Shown here: piece after piece, positions 35,397 through 43,640 of the stretch
Numbering within the stretch: position 1 is the first letter of the stretch
How the letters are laid out: every line of letters starts with the position of its first letter
NCBI RefSeq assembly: GCF_023380205.1
Contig: NZ_CP093361.1
Span: forward strand, 744,001-808,000
Reading direction: 5' to 3'
Source: Nicoliella spurrieriana
GTDB taxonomy: Bacteria > Bacillota > Bacilli > Lactobacillales > Lactobacillaceae
DNA: 64,000 bases
The notes under the pieces: model-generated
Seen by the model: only the letters and a program-made list of their open reading frames with translations
What the model was told of the DNA's origin: nothing
The model's database searches: none
Made by a program: the position numbers and the translations under genes

Positions 35397-35942
35397 ATGC
35401 TAAAGACCAAACGAATTGTTGCGGAAGCGTATTTAAGATTAGTATTGAGAAACACGATTTTAAATGTTAGTAATGATGACATCATTAACGAATCGGGCGT
35501 TTCACGGGGGACCTACTATAATAACTTTGGGAGCCAGCAAGAAATTCTAGATTACGTGCAAAATACCATGGTGGCTGAATTTGTCGATCCCATCCGGGAC
35601 CGCTTAGCAGCCTTAGATGATGACGTCGACTTTGACCAAGCGGTTTCTGAAATTGCTCAGGTCAGCGTGCCATTGATTTACGACCACCAAGATCGAATTC
35701 AATTCTTAAACCAGTGTTCATTGAATAACATTTGGGAAAAGCCGCTTTTGCAGGCATTCAAACAGTTTATTAGTAAGAAGCTACCCAGCGACAAGTTAAA
35801 TTCCAAGAACCTAAATATCATGATGAATTACATCATTATCATTATCGGAGCCTGGATTACCGAACCAGAGCCAGCTGATCCGGATACATTTATTGCTGAG
35901 TTTAACCAATTATACAAACAAACCATTACGGGATTAATCTAA
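35397..35942 (+). CDS. TetR/AcrR family regulator, 181 aa
   Basis: N-terminal TetR helix-turn-helix with ILNVSNDDIINESGVSRGTYYNNFGSQQEIL (split here across residues 17-46: DDIINESGVSRGTYYNNFG is the recognition part). The C-terminal ligand domain is diverged. ATG 35397 follows GTGAGGTG, and the TTG just before it is rejected. A second TetR gene starts 16 bases after its stop. The dyad over its own promoter suggests autoregulation. The divergent gene encodes a surface protein. Confidence 0.88.
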   Translation: MLKTKRIVAEAYLRLVLRNTILNVSNDDIINESGVSRGTYYNNFGSQQEILDYVQNTMVAEFVDPIRDRLAALDDDVDFDQAVSEIAQVSVPLIYDHQDRIQFLNQCSLNNIWEKPLLQAFKQFISKKLPSDKLNSKNLNIMMNYIIIIIGAWITEPEPADPDTFIAEFNQLYKQTITGLI

Positions 35943-35958
35943 TCGGGGGATCTGTTCA

Positions 35959-36507
35959 ATGACTACAAAATCCAAAACTAAGATTGTGAATGCATTCTTA
36001 TCCTTGATTAATCAAAAGTCGATTCTGGATATTACCAATATTGATATCATCAATGAAGCGGACGTGTCGAAGGGGACTTTTTACCACCATTTCCACTCCA
36101 AAAATGAAATCATCCGGTATTCAGAGGAGCAGATTGACCAGCAGATTGTACATGCATTTATTAAAGAATATCGTCGCGAAAATAAGCCTGAATTGACTCC
36201 TGAGGTATTCGTGGACATTTTTAGCAAGACTGCCATTCCAATCGTCTACCAAAACCGGGATCAGATTCGGATCCTACACGGCAGCGACGTAAACGAAATT
36301 TGGCGCCATTACTTAGAAATTCATTACTTCCGTATCATGCGGCGCGTCTATCCGGATGACGATACTTTTCACATCCGGCTATTCATTAAATACGTGAATT
36401 TAGTCGTTTCCTTGTGGATTTCCGCATTAATTCCGATGGACGAAGCGGAATTTCAAAAGCGCTTCAAGGAACTACTTGAATCAAAGCTATTAATTAATAA
36501 AAAATAG
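35959..36507 (+). CDS. TetR/AcrR family regulator, 182 aa
   Basis: Helix-turn-helix DIINEADVSKGTFYHHFHS near residues 32-50, with the same length and layout as the preceding regulator, so the pair arose by duplication. The ligand-binding domains have diverged strongly. Translation starts at ATG 35959 with GGGGGAT upstream, and it is cotranscribed with the first. A heterodimer or two separate ligands are both possible. A strong terminator follows. Confidence 0.88.
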   Translation: MTTKSKTKIVNAFLSLINQKSILDITNIDIINEADVSKGTFYHHFHSKNEIIRYSEEQIDQQIVHAFIKEYRRENKPELTPEVFVDIFSKTAIPIVYQNRDQIRILHGSDVNEIWRHYLEIHYFRIMRRVYPDDDTFHIRLFIKYVNLVVSLWISALIPMDEAEFQKRFKELLESKLLINKK

Positions 36508-36543
36508 GATTACTACCACACCTGCTGGTAGCAATCCTTTTTA
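36506..36543. terminator. terminator after tetR pair
   Basis: AGGATTACTACCA / TGGTAGCAATCCT followed by TTTTT. It lies between convergent genes. Confidence 0.85.
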
Positions 36544-36735
36544 TTTCCGCTGATTACGAATGAACCTTACATAACTATAGATCAAAATAATTTCGACCGC
36601 GGATAACACGATTTCAATCACCGTATTGACCGTGTCCGGCAAGAAGCGCGTCAAGAAGAGGTAGTGGATCAACATAATTACTGCGACCACGACCAACGCA
36701 CTTCGGAGCAAATTAAACTTCTTCAATGCAGTCAC
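36541..36735 (-). CDS. small two-helix membrane protein, 64 aa
   Basis: Two hydrophobic segments (about 10-30 and 38-57) with a basic C-terminus RFIRNQRK and a basic N-terminus. It resembles the size and layout of small PsiE-like or phage-shock-type membrane proteins but is not assigned. The start is uncertain: GTG at 36735 is very close to AAGG, while an in-frame TTG 9 bases later has better spacing. It lies between the tetR pair and the DUF2075 gene, in the same direction as the latter. Confidence 0.6.
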   Translation of the reverse strand: MTALKKFNLLRSALVVVAVIMLIHYLFLTRFLPDTVNTVIEIVLSAVEIILIYSYVRFIRNQRK

Positions 36736-36767
36736 CTACCTTAATCAATACTCCCATTATACATGAT

Positions 36768-37988
36768 TTAGGCATCTTGGTGTTGCTGCCAGAGCTGATT
36801 CAAGCGCACCCGTAACTTTGGATCGTGTACGAAGAGGTACAGCCCCTTTACCCCCCGCTTCATTAACACATTGACCGAATTAAGGACCAACGTCTGCTTG
36901 ATCTGCTCAAACTCCTTCGGGTCTGTGATGTCCTTGCGTTTCTTCAACGATTCGGGATCGGTCAGCTTGCTTAGGTCCACGTAAACGTTGTCATCATCGT
37001 CCAGTTTAATCGGTGGCCCTAAAATGACGCCCACGTAGTTCAGATCGAAGCCCTGGCAGGTATACATCGAACCAACTTCGTTAATCGTCGACGGTAGCTC
37101 CGACCACGGCGTCTGGGTGTAATTATACTGGTCCCACGGGAGTTTGAAGTCGCCTTCAACGACGTAGTGCTTGCCACCATCCAAAGTCGATGGGTAGCCG
37201 GTCGTCGAAACGATCCGCGACAGTCCGACCTCCTGATTGCGCTTGACGATTTGCTTGCGCATCTCCTCGGCATCGTCAAAGAGACGGAAGTCATAGTTCT
37301 TACCAATATCGGCAGGGAAGGGGGTCAACTTACCATCGGTGAAGGTGTTGATCCACTTGACCAACCCGTCGCTGGCGTTCATGCGGAACTGGTGCTTTAA
37401 GTGGTACTCGCCGACCGTGTAGGGGGCAATTAACTGCTTGAGCCGGTCCACGGTCCAAAAGCTCTTCGTCCGCAGCACCTGCCGATGGTCAAAGACCAAA
37501 ATGGTGATCTGCGAGCGCTTGATGATTTCAGCGAGTTGGTTATCCTGACGGAACTTATTGTACGCATCACGCTTGGATAACAATAGGTGGGCTTCATCAA
37601 TTAGGGTGATGTCGGAATGGCCATCAGCCTTTGCCATTTGGTTAATGAACGACGTCGGGCGGTTAAAGTTCTTCTTTAGCACCCGCGCCTCATGGCCGGC
37701 GATTTGCTTGTAGACCTTGAGGATTTCAGGGTGGTTGACCAAGAAGTAGTTCTTAGTGCCCGCCAGTGGACCGTGCGAATCAGCACTCATCTGTTGAAAA
37801 TCATAAAACAGTTGGCTTAAGATGACGCTCTTGCCAGTCCCTGCGTCCCCGTAGATGACGTAGACGGCGGGTTTTGAATCGTGAATGTGGGCGATGGCAA
37901 ATTGCTTGATGCCATCGATCATTGATTGCTGTTCACCCGTCAATTGGTGGGTGTCGGCTTGTAACTTATTAACGGTAGAATTATCCAT
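36768..37988 (-). CDS. DUF2075 family P-loop ATPase, 406 aa
   Basis: Helicase-like P-loop protein: Walker A YGDAGTGKS near residue 48, Walker B ITLIDEAHLLLS, and a C-terminal helicase-type segment MYTCQGFDLNYVGVILGPP matching the Schlafen-like/DUF2075 group. It would use ATP on nucleic acid. The biological role is not established for stand-alone members, some of which occur in defence loci. ATG 37988 follows TTAGGAGG. It is separated by a 300-base divergent region from the surface-protein run. Confidence 0.85.
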   Translation of the reverse strand: MDNSTVNKLQADTHQLTGEQQSMIDGIKQFAIAHIHDSKPAVYVIYGDAGTGKSVILSQLFYDFQQMSADSHGPLAGTKNYFLVNHPEILKVYKQIAGHEARVLKKNFNRPTSFINQMAKADGHSDITLIDEAHLLLSKRDAYNKFRQDNQLAEIIKRSQITILVFDHRQVLRTKSFWTVDRLKQLIAPYTVGEYHLKHQFRMNASDGLVKWINTFTDGKLTPFPADIGKNYDFRLFDDAEEMRKQIVKRNQEVGLSRIVSTTGYPSTLDGGKHYVVEGDFKLPWDQYNYTQTPWSELPSTINEVGSMYTCQGFDLNYVGVILGPPIKLDDDDNVYVDLSKLTDPESLKKRKDITDPKEFEQIKQTLVLNSVNVLMKRGVKGLYLFVHDPKLRVRLNQLWQQHQDA

Positions 37989-38291
37989 TATCGTTCCTCC
38001 TAACGGAATTGCTATTATTAATATAGGCCATTTATGACTAGATGAGAAATAAAAAGTAAAAAAATGACTTTAATGCGAGTAGCGATTATTCAACTACGAT
38101 GCCCTGAATTAGCTGTAGCTACGGGGTTTGACGAACCAATTCATTTCTCACTTATAATTAGAAAGTGATATTTTTATTATAAAAATGGACTTTTTATTAA
38201 AAAATGGTTGCGTTTTAATTAGACGAGTGTTAGCATACTACTTGTAACATAATTCATATATATTTTATAACATATTTAGGGAGGTATTATT
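37989..38291. other. 303-bp divergent intergenic region with possible structured RNA
   Basis: Holds promoters for the DUF2075 gene and the surface gene. A candidate plus-strand promoter is TTGACG (38128-38133) with TATAAT (38153-38158) at 19-base spacing. Between 38079 and 38126 nested inverted repeats GTAGC/GCTAC and ATTCA/TGAAT enclose a loop with GCCC that could pair with the following GGGG. No gene seen. Confidence 0.4.
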
Positions 38292-39551
38292 ATGAAAAAT
38301 AATAGTAAGGAACACTATCGTCTATATAAGTCAGGTAAGAGATGGGTTACTGCTATGATCGTTACGACAGCCGTAGCTGGTGCTGGGTTTGTAACGGCAA
38401 GCAACAATGCTGGTTCTACATATGGTAATGCTGTTACTGCTCATGCTGATGGCACTCAATCATCAGGCAGTGATACAAACAAGTCAGAAAGCAGTACTAA
38501 CACATCCTCAACTGCATCAGGTGAGAGTGGAGCTAACACATCCTCAACTGCATCAGGTGAGAGTGGAGCTAACACATCCTCAACTGCATCAGGTGAAAGC
38601 GGTGCTAACACATCCTCAACTGCATCAGGTGAAAGCGGTGCTAACACATCCTCAACTGCATCAGGCGAAAGTGGAGCTAACACATCCTCAACTGCATCAG
38701 GTGAAAGCGGTGCTAACACATCCTCAACTGCATCAGGCGAAAGTGGAGCTAACACATCCTCAACTGCATCAGGCGAAAGTGGAGCTAACACATCCTCAAC
38801 TGCATCAGGTGAGAGTGGAGCTAACACATCCTCAACTGCATCAGGTGAAAGCGGTGCTAACACATCCTCAACCGCATCAGGTGAGAGTGGAGCTAACACA
38901 TCCTCAACCGCATCAGGCGAAAGTGGAGCTAACACATCCTCAACTGCATCAGGCGAAAGCGGTGCTAACACATCATCAAATGGCACAGGTACTAGCAGCA
39001 CCGCGACACCATCGTCTGGTTCAAGTACCACTAGCACTACCCCATCAAGCAGTACTACACCTAGTGCCAGCTACTATGGTTACTCATACGCTAGCTTCAC
39101 ACCATCATTCAGCTACGCTACTCCATCTGCATACACACCAGCTTCATCCACTGCAACAAGTAGCGCACCTGCAACGACTAGTTCATCAGCAACTAGCGGA
39201 TCATCTTCAGCCACTAGTTCTGCATCCAGTGCTGAATCAAGTAACTCATCCGCTGTAAGTGCTAGTTCAGCTCCTTCATCGTCCGCTACGACTTCTTCTG
39301 CATCAGCTACGCCATCTGCTAGTTCTGCTAAGAGCACTAAGTCAGATAAGGCTAAGACTTCAGAAGCTAAGAGTAAGAGTGTTAAGAAGTATAGAACTGC
39401 AGCCAACAAGGCTAAGCAGGCTGTAAATAAAGCGAAGAAAGCTGCCAAGAAGGCTAAAACAACAAAGGCCAAGAAAGCTGCCGCTAAGAAGGTTAAGGCT
39501 GCTGAGGCTAATTACAAAAAAGCAGTTAAGGCTTACAACGCCGCTAAATAG
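38292..39551 (+). CDS. YKSGKxW surface protein with 12-residue repeats, 419 aa
   Basis: Signal HYRLYKSGKRWVTAM, cleavage near AHAD (about residue 53), then thirteen perfect 12-residue repeats NTSSTASGESGA, a Ser/Thr/Pro/Tyr-rich middle, a Ser/Ala segment, and a tail of about 75 residues rich in Lys and Ala (KKAKTTKAKKAAAKKVKAA) predicted helical. There is no LPXTG, so attachment is probably by charge to teichoic acid or DNA (inference). The YKSGKxW signal is known from serine-rich glycoproteins using SecA2/SecY2. ATG follows GGGAGG. First of four related genes in a row. Confidence 0.85.
   Translation: MKNNSKEHYRLYKSGKRWVTAMIVTTAVAGAGFVTASNNAGSTYGNAVTAHADGTQSSGSDTNKSESSTNTSSTASGESGANTSSTASGESGANTSSTASGESGANTSSTASGESGANTSSTASGESGANTSSTASGESGANTSSTASGESGANTSSTASGESGANTSSTASGESGANTSSTASGESGANTSSTASGESGANTSSTASGESGANTSSTASGESGANTSSNGTGTSSTATPSSGSSTTSTTPSSSTTPSASYYGYSYASFTPSFSYATPSAYTPASSTATSSAPATTSSSATSGSSSATSSASSAESSNSSAVSASSAPSSSATTSSASATPSASSAKSTKSDKAKTSEAKSKSVKKYRTAANKAKQAVNKAKKAAKKAKTTKAKKAAAKKVKAAEANYKKAVKAYNAAK
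38499..38966 (+). repeat. thirteen 36-bp tandem repeats (coding)
   Basis: Exactly 13 units of 36 bases coding NTSSTASGESGA, followed by a degenerate start of a fourteenth. The last 15 bases of the unit occur as a few synonymous versions (GGTGAGAGTGGAGCT, GGTGAAAGCGGTGCT, GGCGAAAGTGGAGCT) in mixed order. Confidence 0.97.
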
Positions 39552-39935
39552 TTTTGATTAGGATACGGATTTCAATTAGGGACCGGTCGAGAGACCGGCC
39601 CTTTTTGTGATTCAATTAAATTTAGCGGAATTATATTGCTTCATCATATCGATCGTTTACTCCCAGAATAAAAATAAAATCCAGAGCAATATTTAATCAT
39701 TGCTTAATTTTTAGTGGTATAATAATTATATAAACTACATAGAGGGGGAACCACAATTTAGATAGCAAATCTGATGCGGTTACATCTAATAAATGTCGTT
39801 AATTAACCACGAATTGAGCTTTGAACATCATTGGATTTTTATTAGGCAATGATTAATTTATTGCCAATATTGTTACAAATTTCATAAGTTTAGTGGTATC
39901 ATAATAGAGTAATATATTTTAGGAGGTTTTTACCT
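39552..39935. other. 384-bp intergenic region upstream of the duplicated surface gene
   Basis: After the terminator at 39578-39606 there are two similar promoter-like blocks: TTTTTAGTGGTATAAT near 39709-39724 (extended -10 TGGTATAAT) and GTTTAGTGGTATCATAAT near 39888-39905. If the first is used, the 5' leader is about 200 bases. TTGTTACAA lies at 39870-39878. No coding sequence is supported here. Confidence 0.5.
39578..39606 (+). terminator. rho-independent terminator
   Basis: GGG(A)CCGGTC-GAGA-GACCGGCCC with one bulged A, followed by TTTTT. Confidence 0.85.
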
Positions 39936-41519
39936 ATGAAAAACAATAATAAGGAACACTATCGTTTATACAAATCCGGTAAGAGATGGGTTGCAGCCAT
40001 GATCATGACTGCTGCCGTAGCCGGTGTCGGTTTCGTAGCATCAACGAACGTACCAAGTGCACCATTTGCAGTGGCAGCACATGCAGATGTTGCTAATCCA
40101 GGACTTGTTGATTCGAATTATACTTCTCAAGTTAATTCAGCAGCTGGAGTAGCATCATCAGTATATGCTACCTCAGCAGTATCATCAGCATCATCAGCAG
40201 TATCATCAGCAACAAAAGTTGTAAGTAGCAAAGCTGATACTTACAGTTCTTTATCATCACAATCATTAGTAGTTAGCCTTGCATCATCAGCAGTTAGTTC
40301 TGCATCATCAAATGTAGATGCACAGACAAAGGCATCATCAAGTGCAAGTGATGAAGCATCAGCAGCATCAGTAGTAGCAGCATCAGCATCAGCATCAGCA
40401 GCAGCTGTATCTGCATCAGCAAACACTGTTATTAGCAGTGCTAGTGTTGTTGCTTCTAGTGCTTCTAGTGATGCTAGTGTTGCTTCAACTGCCGCTGTTA
40501 AAGATGCATCGTTATCAACGTCAGCATCAGCAACAGTGTCTTCTGCAGTAAAAGTTGAAGATTCTGCTAGTGCTGTACAATCAGCAGCATCATCAGCAGC
40601 ATCATTAGCATTAAGTGAAGCAGCTTCATATTCAAGTGTAGCATCTTCAAAAGCTAGTGCTTCAAAGGGTGCATCAAGTGCATTAAGTACAGCAACTTCA
40701 CTATTAGCTGATGCAAAAGATGCAGCAGCTAAATTCTCAACTGATGGTACTCCTACTAGTTCAGATGTAGCCAGTGCACGTAGTGAATTAGCATCTGCAC
40801 AAAGCGAACTTGCATCAACAGTATCTGTTTACACGAATGTTACTGCTCCAGCATCTTCTGCAACTTCAGTTGTATCATCAATTGCTGCAGCAGCAAGTAG
40901 TGCATTTGGTGATTCATATGGTCAAACTAGCGTAGCTGCTGCTGTCAATAAGTTCAAAGCTAGGCTTAATGATTCATCATCATCATTATTATCATCAGCA
41001 TCATCAGCATCATCATATGCTAATGCTTTACTTGCATCATCTAACCCATCAAATACATCAACTACTAGTGTGGTAGCACCAACCACTTACTACAACGCCC
41101 AATCAGCAACTTCATCCGCTGCTTCTAATGGGAACTACGTACCATACGCAAACTCATTGAACGGTTACTTGAACGGATCAGTATCAGCATCATCCGCTGC
41201 TAGTTCTGCTTCAAGCTCAACTAGTGCAAGCTCATCAGTTGCTAGCTCAAGTGTTGCAAAGACTGTTCCATCAACTGACTTCCCACAATACGAAGAACCA
41301 ATCAAGCCATTAGTTCTTCCAGAAACTCCAGTTCTTAAGAGTGCTAAGAAAGCTGCTGCTAAGGTTGACGTAGCAGAAGCTAAGAGTGCTCTTGACAAGG
41401 CTAAGAAGTCAGCTAAGAAGGCTAAGACTTCAAAGGCTAAGAAGGCTGCTGCTAAGAAGGTTAAGGCTGCTCAAACTAAGTACAACAAGGCAGTTAAGGC
41501 TTACAAGGCTGTAAAATAA
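39936..41519 (+). CDS. YKSGKxW Ser/Ala-rich surface protein, copy 1, 527 aa
   Basis: Signal HYRLYKSGKRWVAAM with cleavage near AHAD (residue about 50). Residues 55-430 are almost entirely Ser, Ala, Val and Thr, likely an extended helical or coiled stalk. A short Pro-containing segment (TDFPQYEEPIKPLVLPETPVL) follows, then a Lys/Ala tail with KKAKTSKAKKAAAKKVKAA. Residues 5 to about 418 are identical to the next gene and only the tail differs. No LPXTG. ATG follows AGGAGG. Codon use is strongly biased (GCA/TCA/AAG), as in highly expressed genes. Confidence 0.85.
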   Translation: MKNNNKEHYRLYKSGKRWVAAMIMTAAVAGVGFVASTNVPSAPFAVAAHADVANPGLVDSNYTSQVNSAAGVASSVYATSAVSSASSAVSSATKVVSSKADTYSSLSSQSLVVSLASSAVSSASSNVDAQTKASSSASDEASAASVVAASASASAAAVSASANTVISSASVVASSASSDASVASTAAVKDASLSTSASATVSSAVKVEDSASAVQSAASSAASLALSEAASYSSVASSKASASKGASSALSTATSLLADAKDAAAKFSTDGTPTSSDVASARSELASAQSELASTVSVYTNVTAPASSATSVVSSIAAAASSAFGDSYGQTSVAAAVNKFKARLNDSSSSLLSSASSASSYANALLASSNPSNTSTTSVVAPTTYYNAQSATSSAASNGNYVPYANSLNGYLNGSVSASSAASSASSSTSASSSVASSSVAKTVPSTDFPQYEEPIKPLVLPETPVLKSAKKAAAKVDVAEAKSALDKAKKSAKKAKTSKAKKAAAKKVKAAQTKYNKAVKAYKAVK

Positions 41520-41540
41520 TAATTGATTAATCTTTTACTT

Positions 41541-41570
41541 AAGGAGCTAGTTTTTACTAGTTCCTTTTTT
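41541..41570 (+). terminator. rho-independent terminator
   Basis: AAGGAGCTAGT / ACTAGTTCCTT stem with six T. Confidence 0.9.
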
Positions 41571-41741
41571 ATTTTTGTTACTATTAATATAGGACTATTA
41601 AATATAAAAATTAATTTCTTTGACGATGTTTTAAATGTATTTCTATGTACTTTTGTTACTAATAATGATAGAATGTACTTAATTAATTTAGTTTATTTAC
41701 ATAAGCTAGTTTGTTGTAAAATTACTAGGAGGTAATTCTTT

Positions 41742-43358
41742 ATGAAGAATACTAATAAGGAACACTATCGTTTATATAAATCCGGTAAGAGATGGGTCGC
41801 AGCCATGATCATGACTGCTGCCGTAGCCGGTGTCGGTTTCGTAGCATCAACGAACGTACCAAGTGCACCATTTGCAGTGGCAGCACATGCAGATGTTGCT
41901 AATCCAGGACTTGTTGATTCGAATTATACTTCTCAAGTTAATTCAGCAGCTGGAGTAGCATCATCAGTATATGCTACCTCAGCAGTATCATCAGCATCAT
42001 CAGCAGTATCATCAGCAACAAAAGTTGTAAGTAGCAAAGCTGATACTTACAGTTCTTTATCATCACAATCATTAGTAGTTAGCCTTGCATCATCAGCAGT
42101 TAGTTCTGCATCATCAAATGTAGATGCACAGACAAAGGCATCATCAAGTGCAAGTGATGAAGCATCAGCAGCATCAGTAGTAGCAGCATCAGCATCAGCA
42201 TCAGCAGCAGCTGTATCTGCATCAGCAAACACTGTTATTAGCAGTGCTAGTGTTGTTGCTTCTAGTGCTTCTAGTGATGCTAGTGTTGCTTCAACTGCCG
42301 CTGTTAAAGATGCATCGTTATCAACGTCAGCATCAGCAACAGTGTCTTCTGCAGTAAAAGTTGAAGATTCTGCTAGTGCTGTACAATCAGCAGCATCATC
42401 AGCAGCATCATTAGCATTAAGTGAAGCAGCTTCATATTCAAGTGTAGCATCTTCAAAAGCTAGTGCTTCAAAGGGTGCATCAAGTGCATTAAGTACAGCA
42501 ACTTCACTATTAGCTGATGCAAAAGATGCAGCAGCTAAATTCTCAACTGATGGTACTCCTACTAGTTCAGATGTAGCCAGTGCACGTAGTGAATTAGCAT
42601 CTGCACAAAGCGAACTTGCATCAACAGTATCTGTTTACACGAATGTTACTGCTCCAGCATCTTCTGCAACTTCAGTTGTATCATCAATTGCTGCAGCAGC
42701 AAGTAGTGCATTTGGTGATTCATATGGTCAAACTAGCGTAGCTGCTGCTGTCAATAAGTTCAAAGCTAGGCTTAATGATTCATCATCATCATTATTATCA
42801 TCAGCATCATCAGCATCATCATATGCTAATGCTTTACTTGCATCATCTAACCCATCAAATACATCAACTACTAGTGTGGTAGCACCAACCACTTACTACA
42901 ACGCCCAATCAGCAACTTCATCCGCTGCTTCTAATGGGAACTACGTACCATACGCAAACTCATTGAACGGTTACTTGAACGGATCAGTATCAGCATCATC
43001 AGCTACTAGTTCTGCTTCAAGTGCTGCTAGCTCTGCTGCTTCATCAGCATCCTCAACTGAATCAAGCACTGCTAGTTCAGCATCATCAGCTACTAGCAAG
43101 AAGGCTAAGAAGGCTGGTACTTCTACTTCATCTAAGACCACTAAGGCTAAGAAGAAGACTACTAAGGCTGAAGTAAACAAGGCTAAGAAGGCTGCTTCAA
43201 AGGCTAAGAAGGCATCAACTAAGGCTAAGAGTGCAGTTAAGAAGGCTAAGACTACTAAGGCTAAGAAGGCTGCTAACAAGAAATACAAGGCTGCTACTAA
43301 GAAATACAAATCTGCTGAAAAGAAGTACAAGGCAGTATTAAAAGCTTACAAGAAATAA
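41742..43358 (+). CDS. YKSGKxW Ser/Ala-rich surface protein, copy 2, 538 aa
   Basis: Same signal and Ser/Ala stalk as the preceding gene, matching base for base over most of 1.2 kb. After residue about 418 the sequence switches to a different Ser/Ala stretch and a longer basic tail of about 100 residues. The tail is made of KKAKK, AKKKTTKAEVNKAKKA and KKAKTTKAKKAANKK elements and closely resembles that of the next gene. It looks like a recent tandem duplication followed by a tail swap. No LPXTG. ATG follows AGGAGG. Between the copies is a 222-base region with terminator and promoter. Confidence 0.85.
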   Translation: MKNTNKEHYRLYKSGKRWVAAMIMTAAVAGVGFVASTNVPSAPFAVAAHADVANPGLVDSNYTSQVNSAAGVASSVYATSAVSSASSAVSSATKVVSSKADTYSSLSSQSLVVSLASSAVSSASSNVDAQTKASSSASDEASAASVVAASASASAAAVSASANTVISSASVVASSASSDASVASTAAVKDASLSTSASATVSSAVKVEDSASAVQSAASSAASLALSEAASYSSVASSKASASKGASSALSTATSLLADAKDAAAKFSTDGTPTSSDVASARSELASAQSELASTVSVYTNVTAPASSATSVVSSIAAAASSAFGDSYGQTSVAAAVNKFKARLNDSSSSLLSSASSASSYANALLASSNPSNTSTTSVVAPTTYYNAQSATSSAASNGNYVPYANSLNGYLNGSVSASSATSSASSAASSAASSASSTESSTASSASSATSKKAKKAGTSTSSKTTKAKKKTTKAEVNKAKKAASKAKKASTKAKSAVKKAKTTKAKKAANKKYKAATKKYKSAEKKYKAVLKAYKK

Positions 43359-43412
43359 TTACTAGTTAATTTTAGAATATCTGATTAACTATCTAATGAT
43401 TTAATTGATTTA

Positions 43413-43449
43413 AGGCTAATTCCAATTCAGATTGGGATTAGCCTTTTTT
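43413..43449 (+). terminator. rho-independent terminator
   Basis: GGCTAATTCCAAT / ATTGGGATTAGCC followed by six T. Confidence 0.9.
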
Positions 43450-43560
43450 ATTTAGATAAGGAGTTTATATTTAAGATTGTTTCAACCCTATTCAAAACTT
43501 CTTAAATGTTTTTATATACTTTCTTAATAGTTAGTGCTAATATATAAATGTATTTATTGC

Positions 43561-43604
43561 TTAAGTATATTTTAGCTATGTGTTTATTAAGTATATTTTA
43601 GCTA
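43561..43604 (+). repeat. 18-bp direct repeat in a promoter region
   Basis: TTAAGTATATTTTAGCTA occurs at 43561-43578 and again at 43587-43604, a 26-base period, immediately upstream of the next surface gene. Confidence 0.85.
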
Positions 43605-43640
43605 CATATATTAATTTATATTTTATTGGAGGTAATTCTT

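Noticed and set aside
38499-38966. 36-bp direct repeats resembling a CRISPR array
   Set aside because: The units are contiguous with no spacers and form an open frame inside a surface-protein gene. No cas genes are present.
41523-41735. 70-residue plus-strand frame between the two duplicated surface genes
   Set aside because: It runs through the terminator at 41541-41570, lacks a ribosome binding site and is AT-rich low-complexity sequence.
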